Source: CAZXGD01 sp046350455
Lineage (GTDB): Bacteria; Planctomycetota; Phycisphaerae; Phycisphaerales; SM1A02
NCBI GenBank assembly: GCA_046350455.1
Contig: JAXMAM010000009.1
Span: forward strand, 32,582-96,581
Direction of reading: 5' to 3'
Length of the DNA stretch: 64,000 bases
The notes under the pieces are model-generated. The model was not told where the DNA came from. It did not search any database and saw only the letters and a list, made by a program, of their open reading frames with translations. Positions 52,057-60,011 of the stretch are shown one piece after another. The stretch's first letter is position 1, and each line of letters begins with the position of its first letter. The position numbers were made by a program, and so were the translations under genes.

Positions 52057-54288
52057 ATGCGAACCGACCAGTACGCCTACCAGCAAGCTACGCGCATCGC
52101 CGGGCTGGGACTTCTGCTGCAGCTGGCCATTGGCCTGGTGCTGCTGATCTTCGGCCGCGCTGCGGACAGCACCGCATTCACCTTCGCCAGCCTCTACGCC
52201 CTGGGTGGCGTGCTCCTGTGGGCAAGCCTGGTGGTGACCTTCCACCAGCACCGCCTGGCAGCGGTGGAGCGCATGGAGGCGGACGAGCTCCGCGACCAGC
52301 GCGGCGGCACCGTCTTTGAGGGCGAACGCGCCCTGGACGCCGCGGTGGCCGAGCGCCGCCTGCGGCAGATGCACGCGGTCATGCTGCCGGTGGTCAGCCT
52401 GGTGCTGGCTGCTGGCCTTGGGCTGGGCGGCTTCCTGACCCTGCGCGCCATGCAGGCCGCGGACGACGCCCTCTCAGGCGCCGCCAGCTTCTCGGTGGGT
52501 GGCGGGTCCGGCTGGCAGCTGGCCGTGTGCGTGGCGCTCAGCCTGGTGGCGTTCATCCTGTCGCGGTTCGTGGCGGGCATGTCGCGCCAGCCGGTGTGGC
52601 AGTCGCTCCGCGGCGGCGCTGGCTACATGGTGGGCACGGCGCTCCTGCTGCTGGCCATCGGCGCAGGCCTGGTGTTCAACGTCTTCGAGCGCCCCGGCGT
52701 GCTGGAAGGCGTGGTCTACGGCATCGGCGTCTTCCAGATCTTTGTCGCGGCAGAGATCGTCCTGAACTTCATCCTCAACCTGTATCGCCCGCGCCGCAAG
52801 GGCGAACTGCCGCGCCCGGCGTTCGACTCGCGCGTGCTCAGCCTCTTTGCAGCGCCGGACAACATCGTCCGCAGCATCAACGAGGCGGTGAACTACCAGT
52901 TTGGCTTCGACATCAGCAGCAGCTGGGGCTACCAGCTCCTGCTGCGCAGCGTGGCGTGGCTCATGGTGCTGGGCGCTGGCGTGCTGGTGCTCCTGAGCTG
53001 CGTGGTGGTGGTGCCGCCGGGCCAGCAAGCGGTCAAGCTGCGCGGTGGAGCGGTGGTGGGGGACGTGTACGAAGGCACGGTGATGTTCAAGCTGCCGTGG
53101 CCATTCGAGACGGCACAGATCTACGAAGTCAGCCAGATCCGCTCGCTGGTGCTGGGCCCCAAGCCGCTGCCAGTGTCCAAGGTGAACATCTGGACTGGCG
53201 ACGCGGTGCAGGACCCAGACCGCTACCCGTACATCGTGGCAGCCCCCACGCTGAGCGCGCAGGCCTTGCGCACGCTGGCAGCAGACGACACGAGCAGCGC
53301 TGGAAGCGGCGCTGGCAGCAGCGCGAGCAGCGGCGCTGGCAGCGGCACCACCAGCGCCCAAGGCACCGGCGCTCCCACCGTCCCTCCGCCCGCAGGTGCC
53401 GACGCTGGGGTCCAGGCTGTCACCCAGCAGTTTGCGCTGGTGGAAGCAGACCTGATCATGAAGTACCGCATCAAGCCAGATGGCCTGCGCAGCTGGCTTG
53501 ATTTCTGCAATGGCGTGCGCCTGCGCAAGTCACCCTTGGACATGCGCGAGCGCACCCTGCGCGACATGGCCATGCGCGAGGTCACGCAATACCTGGCCAC
53601 GCAGCCCATGGACACAGTGATGTCGCCGCGCGGAGACTCGCTGGTGAAGACGCTGCAGCAGCGCATCCAGACTGCGTATGACCAGGCCAAGACAGGCGTG
53701 GAAGTGGTGGCCGTGCAGGTGCCAGTGCTCCGGCCGCCATCGGGCGAGAGCCAGGGCATGTTCGAGGAGATCTCCATCGACGTCCAGAACGCCCGCAAGG
53801 TGATGGACGAGGCGGAGCGCACTGTGAACACCACCATGGCCACGCTCATCGGTGGCCGCGAGCAGGCGGCTAACGCGGTGACCGCCATCGAGCAGCTGCG
53901 CATGACCGAGCGCGAGAAGGGCGAGTCCTCTCCCGAAGCCATGGAGCAGCGCGCCGCCGTGGAGAACATGCTGCTGGGTGCGCGAGCGCAGACGGCCAGC
54001 GTGATCGCCCGCGCTCGTGCCCGCCGGTGGGGCATCGTGATGGATGCGGCTGGCAACGCAGCGGAGGTGCTGGGCCAGTCTCCCAGCTACCGCGCTGCGC
54101 CAGAGATCTACAAGCAGCGCCGCACCATGGAGGTGCTGTCCGCAGCCCTCTCGGGCGTGCGCGTGAAGTATCTGCTGGGGGCAGGGGCAGAATCTGCGGC
54201 GGTGGACATCACCATGCAGCAGCCAGAGGCTGGCCTGAACATCGCCGACTACCTGGAAAAGCCACAGGACCAGGAAGTGAAGAAGTAG
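52057..54288 (+). CDS. Polytopic SPFH/band-7 protein (HflK-like)
   Basis: 743 residues. The first 320 are unusual: about seven membrane segments (near 12-32, 42-62, 108-128, 154-172, 188-208, 216-242, 298-320). The SPFH domain follows directly after the last helix (VVVPPGQQAVKLRGG), with a Ser/Gly/Ala linker of about 45 residues inserted near residue 415, then ADLIMKYRI, and a helical coiled region (ANAVTAIEQLRMTEREK). SPFH proteins assemble into large membrane cages and control proteases or lipid domains. It is the first of three SPFH genes in one operon, 8 bp before the second. Confidence 0.88.
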   Translation: MRTDQYAYQQATRIAGLGLLLQLAIGLVLLIFGRAADSTAFTFASLYALGGVLLWASLVVTFHQHRLAAVERMEADELRDQRGGTVFEGERALDAAVAERRLRQMHAVMLPVVSLVLAAGLGLGGFLTLRAMQAADDALSGAASFSVGGGSGWQLAVCVALSLVAFILSRFVAGMSRQPVWQSLRGGAGYMVGTALLLLAIGAGLVFNVFERPGVLEGVVYGIGVFQIFVAAEIVLNFILNLYRPRRKGELPRPAFDSRVLSLFAAPDNIVRSINEAVNYQFGFDISSSWGYQLLLRSVAWLMVLGAGVLVLLSCVVVVPPGQQAVKLRGGAVVGDVYEGTVMFKLPWPFETAQIYEVSQIRSLVLGPKPLPVSKVNIWTGDAVQDPDRYPYIVAAPTLSAQALRTLAADDTSSAGSGAGSSASSGAGSGTTSAQGTGAPTVPPPAGADAGVQAVTQQFALVEADLIMKYRIKPDGLRSWLDFCNGVRLRKSPLDMRERTLRDMAMREVTQYLATQPMDTVMSPRGDSLVKTLQQRIQTAYDQAKTGVEVVAVQVPVLRPPSGESQGMFEEISIDVQNARKVMDEAERTVNTTMATLIGGREQAANAVTAIEQLRMTEREKGESSPEAMEQRAAVENMLLGARAQTASVIARARARRWGIVMDAAGNAAEVLGQSPSYRAAPEIYKQRRTMEVLSAALSGVRVKYLLGAGAESAAVDITMQQPEAGLNIADYLEKPQDQEVKK

Positions 54289-54296
54289 GAAACGCC

Positions 54297-55220
54297 ATGA
54301 ATCGGACCGTTGGAATCGTCGTCGGAACGCTCATCGTGCTGGTGCTGGTGCTCTACAACACCACCTACACGGTGAACTTCCATGAAATCGCAGTGGTCAC
54401 GCGCTTTGGCAAGCCGGCAGCGGTGGTGCAGGAGGCCGGCCTGCACTTCAAGGCGCCGTTCTTCATTGACCAGGTGTCCAGCTTCGACACCCGCCTGCAG
54501 CAGATCGAGAGCCCGCTGGAGACTGTCCTGACCAAGGATGGCCAGCAGGTGCTGGTGCAGGCCTACCTGCTCTGGCGCATTGATCCAGCCGACGCAGAGG
54601 CGCTGAAGTTCTTCACCAGCTACGCCACGCTGGACGGGGCTGGCCGCGACCTGGAGACGCAGCTGCAGGGCGCGCTGCGCGCCGTGGGCAGCTACACCTT
54701 CGCTGATCTCATCGGCCCCAAGAACAAGCTGCCAGAGGCAGAGGCCGCCATCCTGAATGACCTGAAGGCCACGCGCCTGCCGGGCACGCAGCCGGTGAGC
54801 GTGGGAGTCTCGCAGGTGGTGCTGCCACCCAAGACCACCATGGCGGTGCTGCGCCGCATGGCCGCGGTGCAGGAGACGCTGGCCAAGCTGGAGCAGGACA
54901 AGGGCAACAGCGCAGCAGAGGCCATCAAGAGCCAGGCGGCCAGCCAGGCCGACACCATCCGCCACTTTGCAGAGCAGTGGGCGTCGCGCATCGAGGCCAA
55001 GGGCAACGAGGAAGCCACGCCGTACTACGAAGCCATGAAGAGCGACGCTGAGCTGGCCATCTTCCTCAGCTGGCTGGACACGCTGAAGGCCAGCCTGAGC
55101 GGGCGCACCACGTTCATCATGGACACCACGCGCGCGCCCTTCCACCTGGTGGATCTTGACTCGGCGGTGGACTCCAAGGGCATTCCGCAGCCCAAGTCTG
55201 GCAAGGCGGGCAAGCCATGA
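54297..55220 (+). CDS. SPFH/band-7 protein (HflC-like)
   Basis: 307 residues. One N-terminal membrane helix (about residues 5-22) is followed by a complete SPFH domain: VNFHEIAVVTRFGKPAAVVQEAGLHFKAPFF, then QQIESPLETVLTKDGQQVLVQAYLLWRI and a C-terminal helix with KSQAASQADTIRHFAEQWA. It has the length and layout of HflC. ATG 54297 lies 9 bp after the previous stop; upstream open frame is shadow of the first gene. The next gene starts inside its stop (ATGA). No FtsH gene is in the window. Confidence 0.9.
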   Translation: MNRTVGIVVGTLIVLVLVLYNTTYTVNFHEIAVVTRFGKPAAVVQEAGLHFKAPFFIDQVSSFDTRLQQIESPLETVLTKDGQQVLVQAYLLWRIDPADAEALKFFTSYATLDGAGRDLETQLQGALRAVGSYTFADLIGPKNKLPEAEAAILNDLKATRLPGTQPVSVGVSQVVLPPKTTMAVLRRMAAVQETLAKLEQDKGNSAAEAIKSQAASQADTIRHFAEQWASRIEAKGNEEATPYYEAMKSDAELAIFLSWLDTLKASLSGRTTFIMDTTRAPFHLVDLDSAVDSKGIPQPKSGKAGKP

Positions 55221-56641
55221 CCCAGGCGGCTGATCAGAACCCCACGCCAGAGGAGCCAGCGCCAGAAGAGGCACCGCGCCGCGGCGCCAGCGCGCAGTTC
55301 CAGGTGGCAGAGTCTGCTGGCACGCAGGCGGCCATGCGGCAGGCCATGGATCCAGCCAACCAGTCGCTGGCCGAGGCGCTGCGCCTCAGCTACCGCGTGC
55401 TGCAGCTGGCCATCCTGGTGCTGGTGGTGGTCTTCTGCTTCAGCGGCTTTCAGAGCGTGAGCGAGGGCCAGACTGGCGTGAAGGCCATCTTTGGCCACAT
55501 CGTGGGCGAGCCTGGGCAGGAGCAGCTGCAGCCAGGCCTGCAGCCATTCTGGCCATACCCCGTGGGGCAGATCACGCTGGTGGATCAGAAGCGCGTGGTG
55601 GAGCTGCGCAACGAGTTCTGGCCCAAGCTTCCAGCAGGGCAGACCACGCTGGAGCAGGCCACTGCTGCTGCAGACCCCAATACACCCATCCGTCCTGGCA
55701 TTGATGGCTCCTTGGTCACTGGCGACGGCGACCTGGTGCACGTGCAGATCACCGCGGAGTACACCGTGGATGACGCAGTCCGCCTGCTGGAGGAGCTGGC
55801 GCCAGAGAAGTCCGACCAGCTGGTGCGCCGCGCCATCATGCAGGGCATGGTGCAGACTGCTGCGCAGTTCACGCTGCAGGAGCTGCTGGAGAGCCGCGAC
55901 CAGCCAGCCCAGGTGCTGCGCAACACGGCGCAGGCCCACCTGGACGACCTGAAGTGCGGCCTGCGCCTGACCTCTGTGACCATTCCGGAGAAGATCGCGC
56001 CGCTGGCGGTCCGCAACGCCTTCCAGAAGGTGCAGGAAGCGCGCGAGAACGCCAAGGTGGTGGTGCAGAAGTCCCAGCAGGAAGCCAACAACGCGCTGGT
56101 GAGCGTGGCCGGGCCGCGCTACACGGACCTGCTGACGCTCATTGACGAGTACGAGACCCAGCTGACCCGCGGCGACACCAAGGCGGCTGAGGACGCGCTC
56201 GCCAAGATCGGCTCGTCCATGGAGGCCCGCGAGGCCACGGGCGAGGTGTCGCGCATCATCAACCGCGCGCAGGCCAGCCAGAGCGGCGTGAGCGCGCAGC
56301 TGGCCAAGGACGCGCGCCGCCTGAAGGCGCTCTCCAACAGCTTCCATGAGAATCCCACGCAGCTGGTGCGCCAGCTCTGGCTGGAAGGCCTGCGCGATGC
56401 GCTGGATTCAAACCTGGTGGAGGTCTTTGCCATCGGCGCCAATGGTGCGCGCAAGCTGGCCATCACCAGCTCGCCGGAGGTCATGCAGGCCCGCCGTCAG
56501 GATGAGGTCAACCAGCGCAAGAACCGCAACGACGCCATGGGCGCCATGATGCCTTCGTTCCAGCTGGGCAGCAAGCTGCTGGACACCAAGGCTGGCCGCC
56601 GCCTGGATGAGAAGGCAGAGAAGGGCTTTGGCCGCGACTAG
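55217..56641 (+). CDS. SPFH/band-7 protein (HflK-like, single helix)
   Basis: 474 residues. An acidic, Pro-rich 60-residue start (DQNPTPEEPAPEEAP) precedes one helix (about 70-90, LQLAILVLVVVFCFSGF) and an SPFH domain (GQTGVKAIFGHIVGEPGQEQLQPGLQPFWPYP, VQITAEYTVDD). The C-terminal third is strongly helical (ARENAKVVVQKSQQEANN) as in HflK. It overlaps the previous stop by four bases (ATGA) and ends 17 bp before the ABC ATPase, so the four genes form one transcript. Three SPFH proteins in a row differ from the normal hflK-hflC pair. Confidence 0.9.
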   Translation: MTQAADQNPTPEEPAPEEAPRRGASAQFQVAESAGTQAAMRQAMDPANQSLAEALRLSYRVLQLAILVLVVVFCFSGFQSVSEGQTGVKAIFGHIVGEPGQEQLQPGLQPFWPYPVGQITLVDQKRVVELRNEFWPKLPAGQTTLEQATAAADPNTPIRPGIDGSLVTGDGDLVHVQITAEYTVDDAVRLLEELAPEKSDQLVRRAIMQGMVQTAAQFTLQELLESRDQPAQVLRNTAQAHLDDLKCGLRLTSVTIPEKIAPLAVRNAFQKVQEARENAKVVVQKSQQEANNALVSVAGPRYTDLLTLIDEYETQLTRGDTKAAEDALAKIGSSMEAREATGEVSRIINRAQASQSGVSAQLAKDARRLKALSNSFHENPTQLVRQLWLEGLRDALDSNLVEVFAIGANGARKLAITSSPEVMQARRQDEVNQRKNRNDAMGAMMPSFQLGSKLLDTKAGRRLDEKAEKGFGRD

Positions 56642-56658
56642 CGGTCCTGGAGTGCACG

Positions 56659-57954
56659 GTGGCCACGCCGCAAACAACCGAGAGCATCGTTCAGGCCCAG
56701 GGCCTCACCAAGATCTTTGCGGACTTCTGGATGCGCCAGAAGGCGCTGGCGGTGGACAACGTCTCCTTTGAGATCCGCCGCGACGAGATCTTTGGCCTGC
56801 TCGGCCCAAACGGCAGCGGCAAGTCCACCACCATCAAGATGATCCTGGGGCTGCTGCGCAAGACGCGCGGCCAGCTGCTGGTGTTTGGCCGCGATCCCAG
56901 CGACGTGGCGGTGAAGAAGCGCATCGGCTACCTGCCTGAAGAGAGCTACATGTACCGCTTCCTGAACCCCAAGGAGACGCTGGACTTCTACGGCAAGCTC
57001 TTTGGCCTGGAGCGCGGCGCCCGCCGCCGCCGCTCGGATGAACTGCTGGAGATGGTGGGCCTGCAGCACGCTGCGTTCCGGCCTGTGGGCGAGTTCAGCA
57101 AGGGAATGACGCGCCGCCTGGGCATTGCGCAGGCGCTCATCAACGACCCGGACCTGCTGATCCTGGACGAGCCAACCAGCGGCCTGGACCCCATCGGCAG
57201 CCGGCAGGTGAAGGACCTGCTGCTTGACCTGGGCCGCCGCGGCAAGACCATCCTGCTGAGCAGCCACCACCTGGACGACGTGCAGGATGTCTGCGACCGA
57301 ATGGTGATCCTGTACGGCGGCAAGGTGCGGCGCGAGGGCACGGTGGACCAGCTGCTGGAAGACACCGATCGCACCATCATCCAGACGCCGCGGCTGAAGC
57401 CAGAGACCATCACGCGCATCGAGGCCGTGCTGGAGCAGTCCGAGCACGTGGCCATTGAACGCGTGAGCGCGCCCCGCCAGCGCCTGGAGGATCTGTTCAT
57501 GCAGATCGTGGAGCAGGCGCGCCAAGAGCAGGTGGCCACCAGCGGCGCCCAGGCTGGCGGCCGCACCGCTGCATTCCTTCGGGGTGACGAAAGCGTGGAG
57601 GGCAGCAGCCTCATCGAGGAGCTTGCCAAGCCAGAGGCCCCGCGCGCTGCGGCGTCTGCTCCTGCGCCAGCAGCGGCCACGCCCGCACCACCCAACGAAG
57701 CACTGCGCGAGCTGCTGCAGGACGCAGAGCCAGTCAAGGCTGCTGCGCCGGCGGCGCCCGCGGCTCCAAAGGCTGCACCCGCTGCGCCCCCCACGCCTGC
57801 CGCCCCAGCCGCCCCAGCCGCGCCCGCCGCGCCCGCCGCGCCCGCTGCCCCAGCCACTCCCGCTGCGCCGCGCACGCCCCCAGCGCCCAAGCCCAAGGGT
57901 GATGTGGACCAAGGCCTGATTGACGATCTGCTCGGAGGGGGAGGCAGCCGGTGA
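56659..57954 (+). CDS. ABC transporter ATPase with long Ala/Pro tail
   Basis: 431 residues. The ATPase domain has Walker A GPNGSGKST (49-57), a Q-loop near YLPEESYMYRF, signature EFSKGMTRRLGIAQ, Walker B LLILDEPTSGLDP and the switch His in LSSHHLDDV. It resembles NatA/GldA-type ATPases. After residue 320 comes an Ala/Pro-rich tail of about 100 residues, bounded by three short motifs of similar form (SLIEELAKP, EALRELLQDA, GLIDDLLGG), perhaps docking sites. The start is GTG 56659, and the stop overlaps the next gene (GTGA). Confidence 0.9.
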   Translation: MATPQTTESIVQAQGLTKIFADFWMRQKALAVDNVSFEIRRDEIFGLLGPNGSGKSTTIKMILGLLRKTRGQLLVFGRDPSDVAVKKRIGYLPEESYMYRFLNPKETLDFYGKLFGLERGARRRRSDELLEMVGLQHAAFRPVGEFSKGMTRRLGIAQALINDPDLLILDEPTSGLDPIGSRQVKDLLLDLGRRGKTILLSSHHLDDVQDVCDRMVILYGGKVRREGTVDQLLEDTDRTIIQTPRLKPETITRIEAVLEQSEHVAIERVSAPRQRLEDLFMQIVEQARQEQVATSGAQAGGRTAAFLRGDESVEGSSLIEELAKPEAPRAAASAPAPAAATPAPPNEALRELLQDAEPVKAAAPAAPAAPKAAPAAPPTPAAPAAPAAPAAPAAPAAPATPAAPRTPPAPKPKGDVDQGLIDDLLGGGGSR

Positions 57955-60008
57955 AGCGGCTGCTGCTGTCCCTTCACAACTGGCTGCATTCCATGCAGCG
58001 CAGGACAGGCGTGCGCATCGCAGCGTCCGTGCTGCTGGTGCTGGGTGTGCTGGCTGCAGGCGGCCTGATCTGGAACACGGCCTACCAGCTGCGGGTGGAG
58101 CGCGATGGCATCGTGGCCGCCCTGAAGGACAGCAACGTGGCCAAGGATGATCCCGCTGGGCTGCAGCTGGCCACCAAGGCCACCATCACGGCCAACGACA
58201 AGGAGTACGGCGGCTTCCGCTACTTCCCCAATCCGGTGGAGCTCTTCAACAACCGCGGCAGCCTGGACCCGGAGACCAAGCAGGACATTGCGTGGCGCGT
58301 GGTCTCGCCGCAGGTGCCAGCGTGGATGCCGCTCATCCTGGCAGAGTCGCCCTGGCTCACCGTTCTCTCCACCCTGGCGCTGGCTGGCGTGCTGCTGGCC
58401 CTGGTCTGGCTGGGCCTGGGTGCGCATCTGATCGAATGGGGCCTGTTGTTTGGCGCGCTGCTGGGCGCGTGCTGGTTCCTGGAGTGGATGGTGCTGCTGC
58501 GCGGCCTGTTCGGCATGGCGCTCAGCCTGCTCCTCTTTGGCATCCTGTGGCGGCTGGCCGAGCGCGGCCTGGCTGCGCGTGCCAGCTCCATCGCTATCGC
58601 CCGCACCACGCTGCAGGAGTGCGTCCGCAGCCTGGCGGCGCTGGGGTTTGCAGGGCCGGTCATCGTGCTGCTGCCGGTGCTGGCGCTGAGCCGCGACCCC
58701 AAGCAGGGGCTCTACCAGGCCATCCCAGGCTTCCTGGACTGGGGACACACGGTGGTCTACACCAGCGCTGCGCTCCTGGTGCTGCTCTTTGGCTGCGCCA
58801 GCACGTCCTTTGAGATCCGCGACCGCCAGGTGTGGACGGTGCTCACCAAGCCAGTCAGCCGCATCGGCTGGCTGATGGGCAAGTGGGCCGGATGCATGGT
58901 GCTGGGCGGCGTGGTGCTGGTGGGTGGTGGCGTCAGCCTCTACTCCGGCGCCCGCTACATGGCCGCGCAGCCCGCCATGGACGAGCACGATGTGCGTGAC
59001 CTGCGCACGTCTGTCTTTGTGGCGCGCGTCAGCCAGACACCAGAGATGCAGGAGCTGCCGCGCGAGCGCCTGCTCGAGATCGTGGACCAGGAGATCGAGC
59101 GCGACGCCACCCTGCGCAGCGAGATCGAGAACAACAAGCGGGACCGCGACCAGACCCGGGCGGAGATCGCCCGCACCAAGATCAAGGAGTACGGCGAGCA
59201 GCAGCGCGCCATCGCGCCAGGCCAGTACCGCGAATACACCTTCCGCGGCCTGCAGCCAGCGCTTCAGGCCAACGCACCCATCAGCCTCAAGTACCAGCTG
59301 CATGGTGGCGCGGACGACAGCCACCAGCGCTTCCCGATCATCCTGCAGTTCCAGACTGGCGAAGCCAAGGAGCAGTGGGACGAGCGCACCTGGGTGCCTG
59401 GCGAGTCGTACTCCTATGAAGTGGACCCGCGCTTCATCGATCCCAACGGCACGCTGACTGTCCGCCTGTACAACGCGGGCGTCAATCCCCAGAACAACGA
59501 GCCCTACCCAGGGCCGATGACCATCTACTTCGACCCAGATGGCCTGGAGGCCATGTACCCCTCCATCAGCTTTGGCCAGAACATGGTGCGCGGACTGCTT
59601 CTGGACCTGGCCAAGCTCTCCTTCCTGGGCGCGCTGGCCGTGGCAAGCGGGGCGGTGCTCAGCTTCCCCGTGGCGGTGCTGCTTTCGTTTGGCATCTTCT
59701 CCATGGCCACGCTCACGCCCTTCCTCACGCAGAGCCTCCGCTACTACTACCCGGACGAGAAGAGCGGCCTCTTCATCTGGGCCTTCCAGGTGGGGGTGAA
59801 GGGCATGGCAGAGGCCATCGCGTTCTCCTTTGCCGCATTCTCTGAGCGCGCGCCCAGCGATGCTTTGGCGCAGGGGCGCCTCATTGAACTCAAGGGCCTG
59901 GTGTATTCCATCGCGCTGGTAGGCGTGCTGTGGTCCGCGGCTGTGCTTGGCATTGGCTGGGCAGCCGTGGCTCGCAAGGAAGTGGCTGTGTACAGCGGCC
60001 AGGGCTAG
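57951..60008 (+). CDS. Large ABC-2 type permease with extracytoplasmic domain
   Basis: 685 residues from a GTG overlapping the ATPase stop (GTGA). A first helix (about 20-45) precedes a soluble loop, then four or five helices, then the coupling motif FEIRDRQVWTVLTKPVSRIGW. A long soluble domain follows (about residues 340-540, with RDQTRAEIARTKIKEYGEQQ and a beta-rich part, YRLQLHGG-like KYQLHGGADDS, and PGESYSYEVD), and then three terminal helices. The large periplasmic insert suggests that the exporter handles or contacts a protein or envelope polymer. It shares the coupling motif with the permease at 50816, so the two could form a heterodimer. Confidence 0.85.
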   Translation: MKRLLLSLHNWLHSMQRRTGVRIAASVLLVLGVLAAGGLIWNTAYQLRVERDGIVAALKDSNVAKDDPAGLQLATKATITANDKEYGGFRYFPNPVELFNNRGSLDPETKQDIAWRVVSPQVPAWMPLILAESPWLTVLSTLALAGVLLALVWLGLGAHLIEWGLLFGALLGACWFLEWMVLLRGLFGMALSLLLFGILWRLAERGLAARASSIAIARTTLQECVRSLAALGFAGPVIVLLPVLALSRDPKQGLYQAIPGFLDWGHTVVYTSAALLVLLFGCASTSFEIRDRQVWTVLTKPVSRIGWLMGKWAGCMVLGGVVLVGGGVSLYSGARYMAAQPAMDEHDVRDLRTSVFVARVSQTPEMQELPRERLLEIVDQEIERDATLRSEIENNKRDRDQTRAEIARTKIKEYGEQQRAIAPGQYREYTFRGLQPALQANAPISLKYQLHGGADDSHQRFPIILQFQTGEAKEQWDERTWVPGESYSYEVDPRFIDPNGTLTVRLYNAGVNPQNNEPYPGPMTIYFDPDGLEAMYPSISFGQNMVRGLLLDLAKLSFLGALAVASGAVLSFPVAVLLSFGIFSMATLTPFLTQSLRYYYPDEKSGLFIWAFQVGVKGMAEAIAFSFAAFSERAPSDALAQGRLIELKGLVYSIALVGVLWSAAVLGIGWAAVARKEVAVYSGQG

Positions 60009-60011
60009 CAC

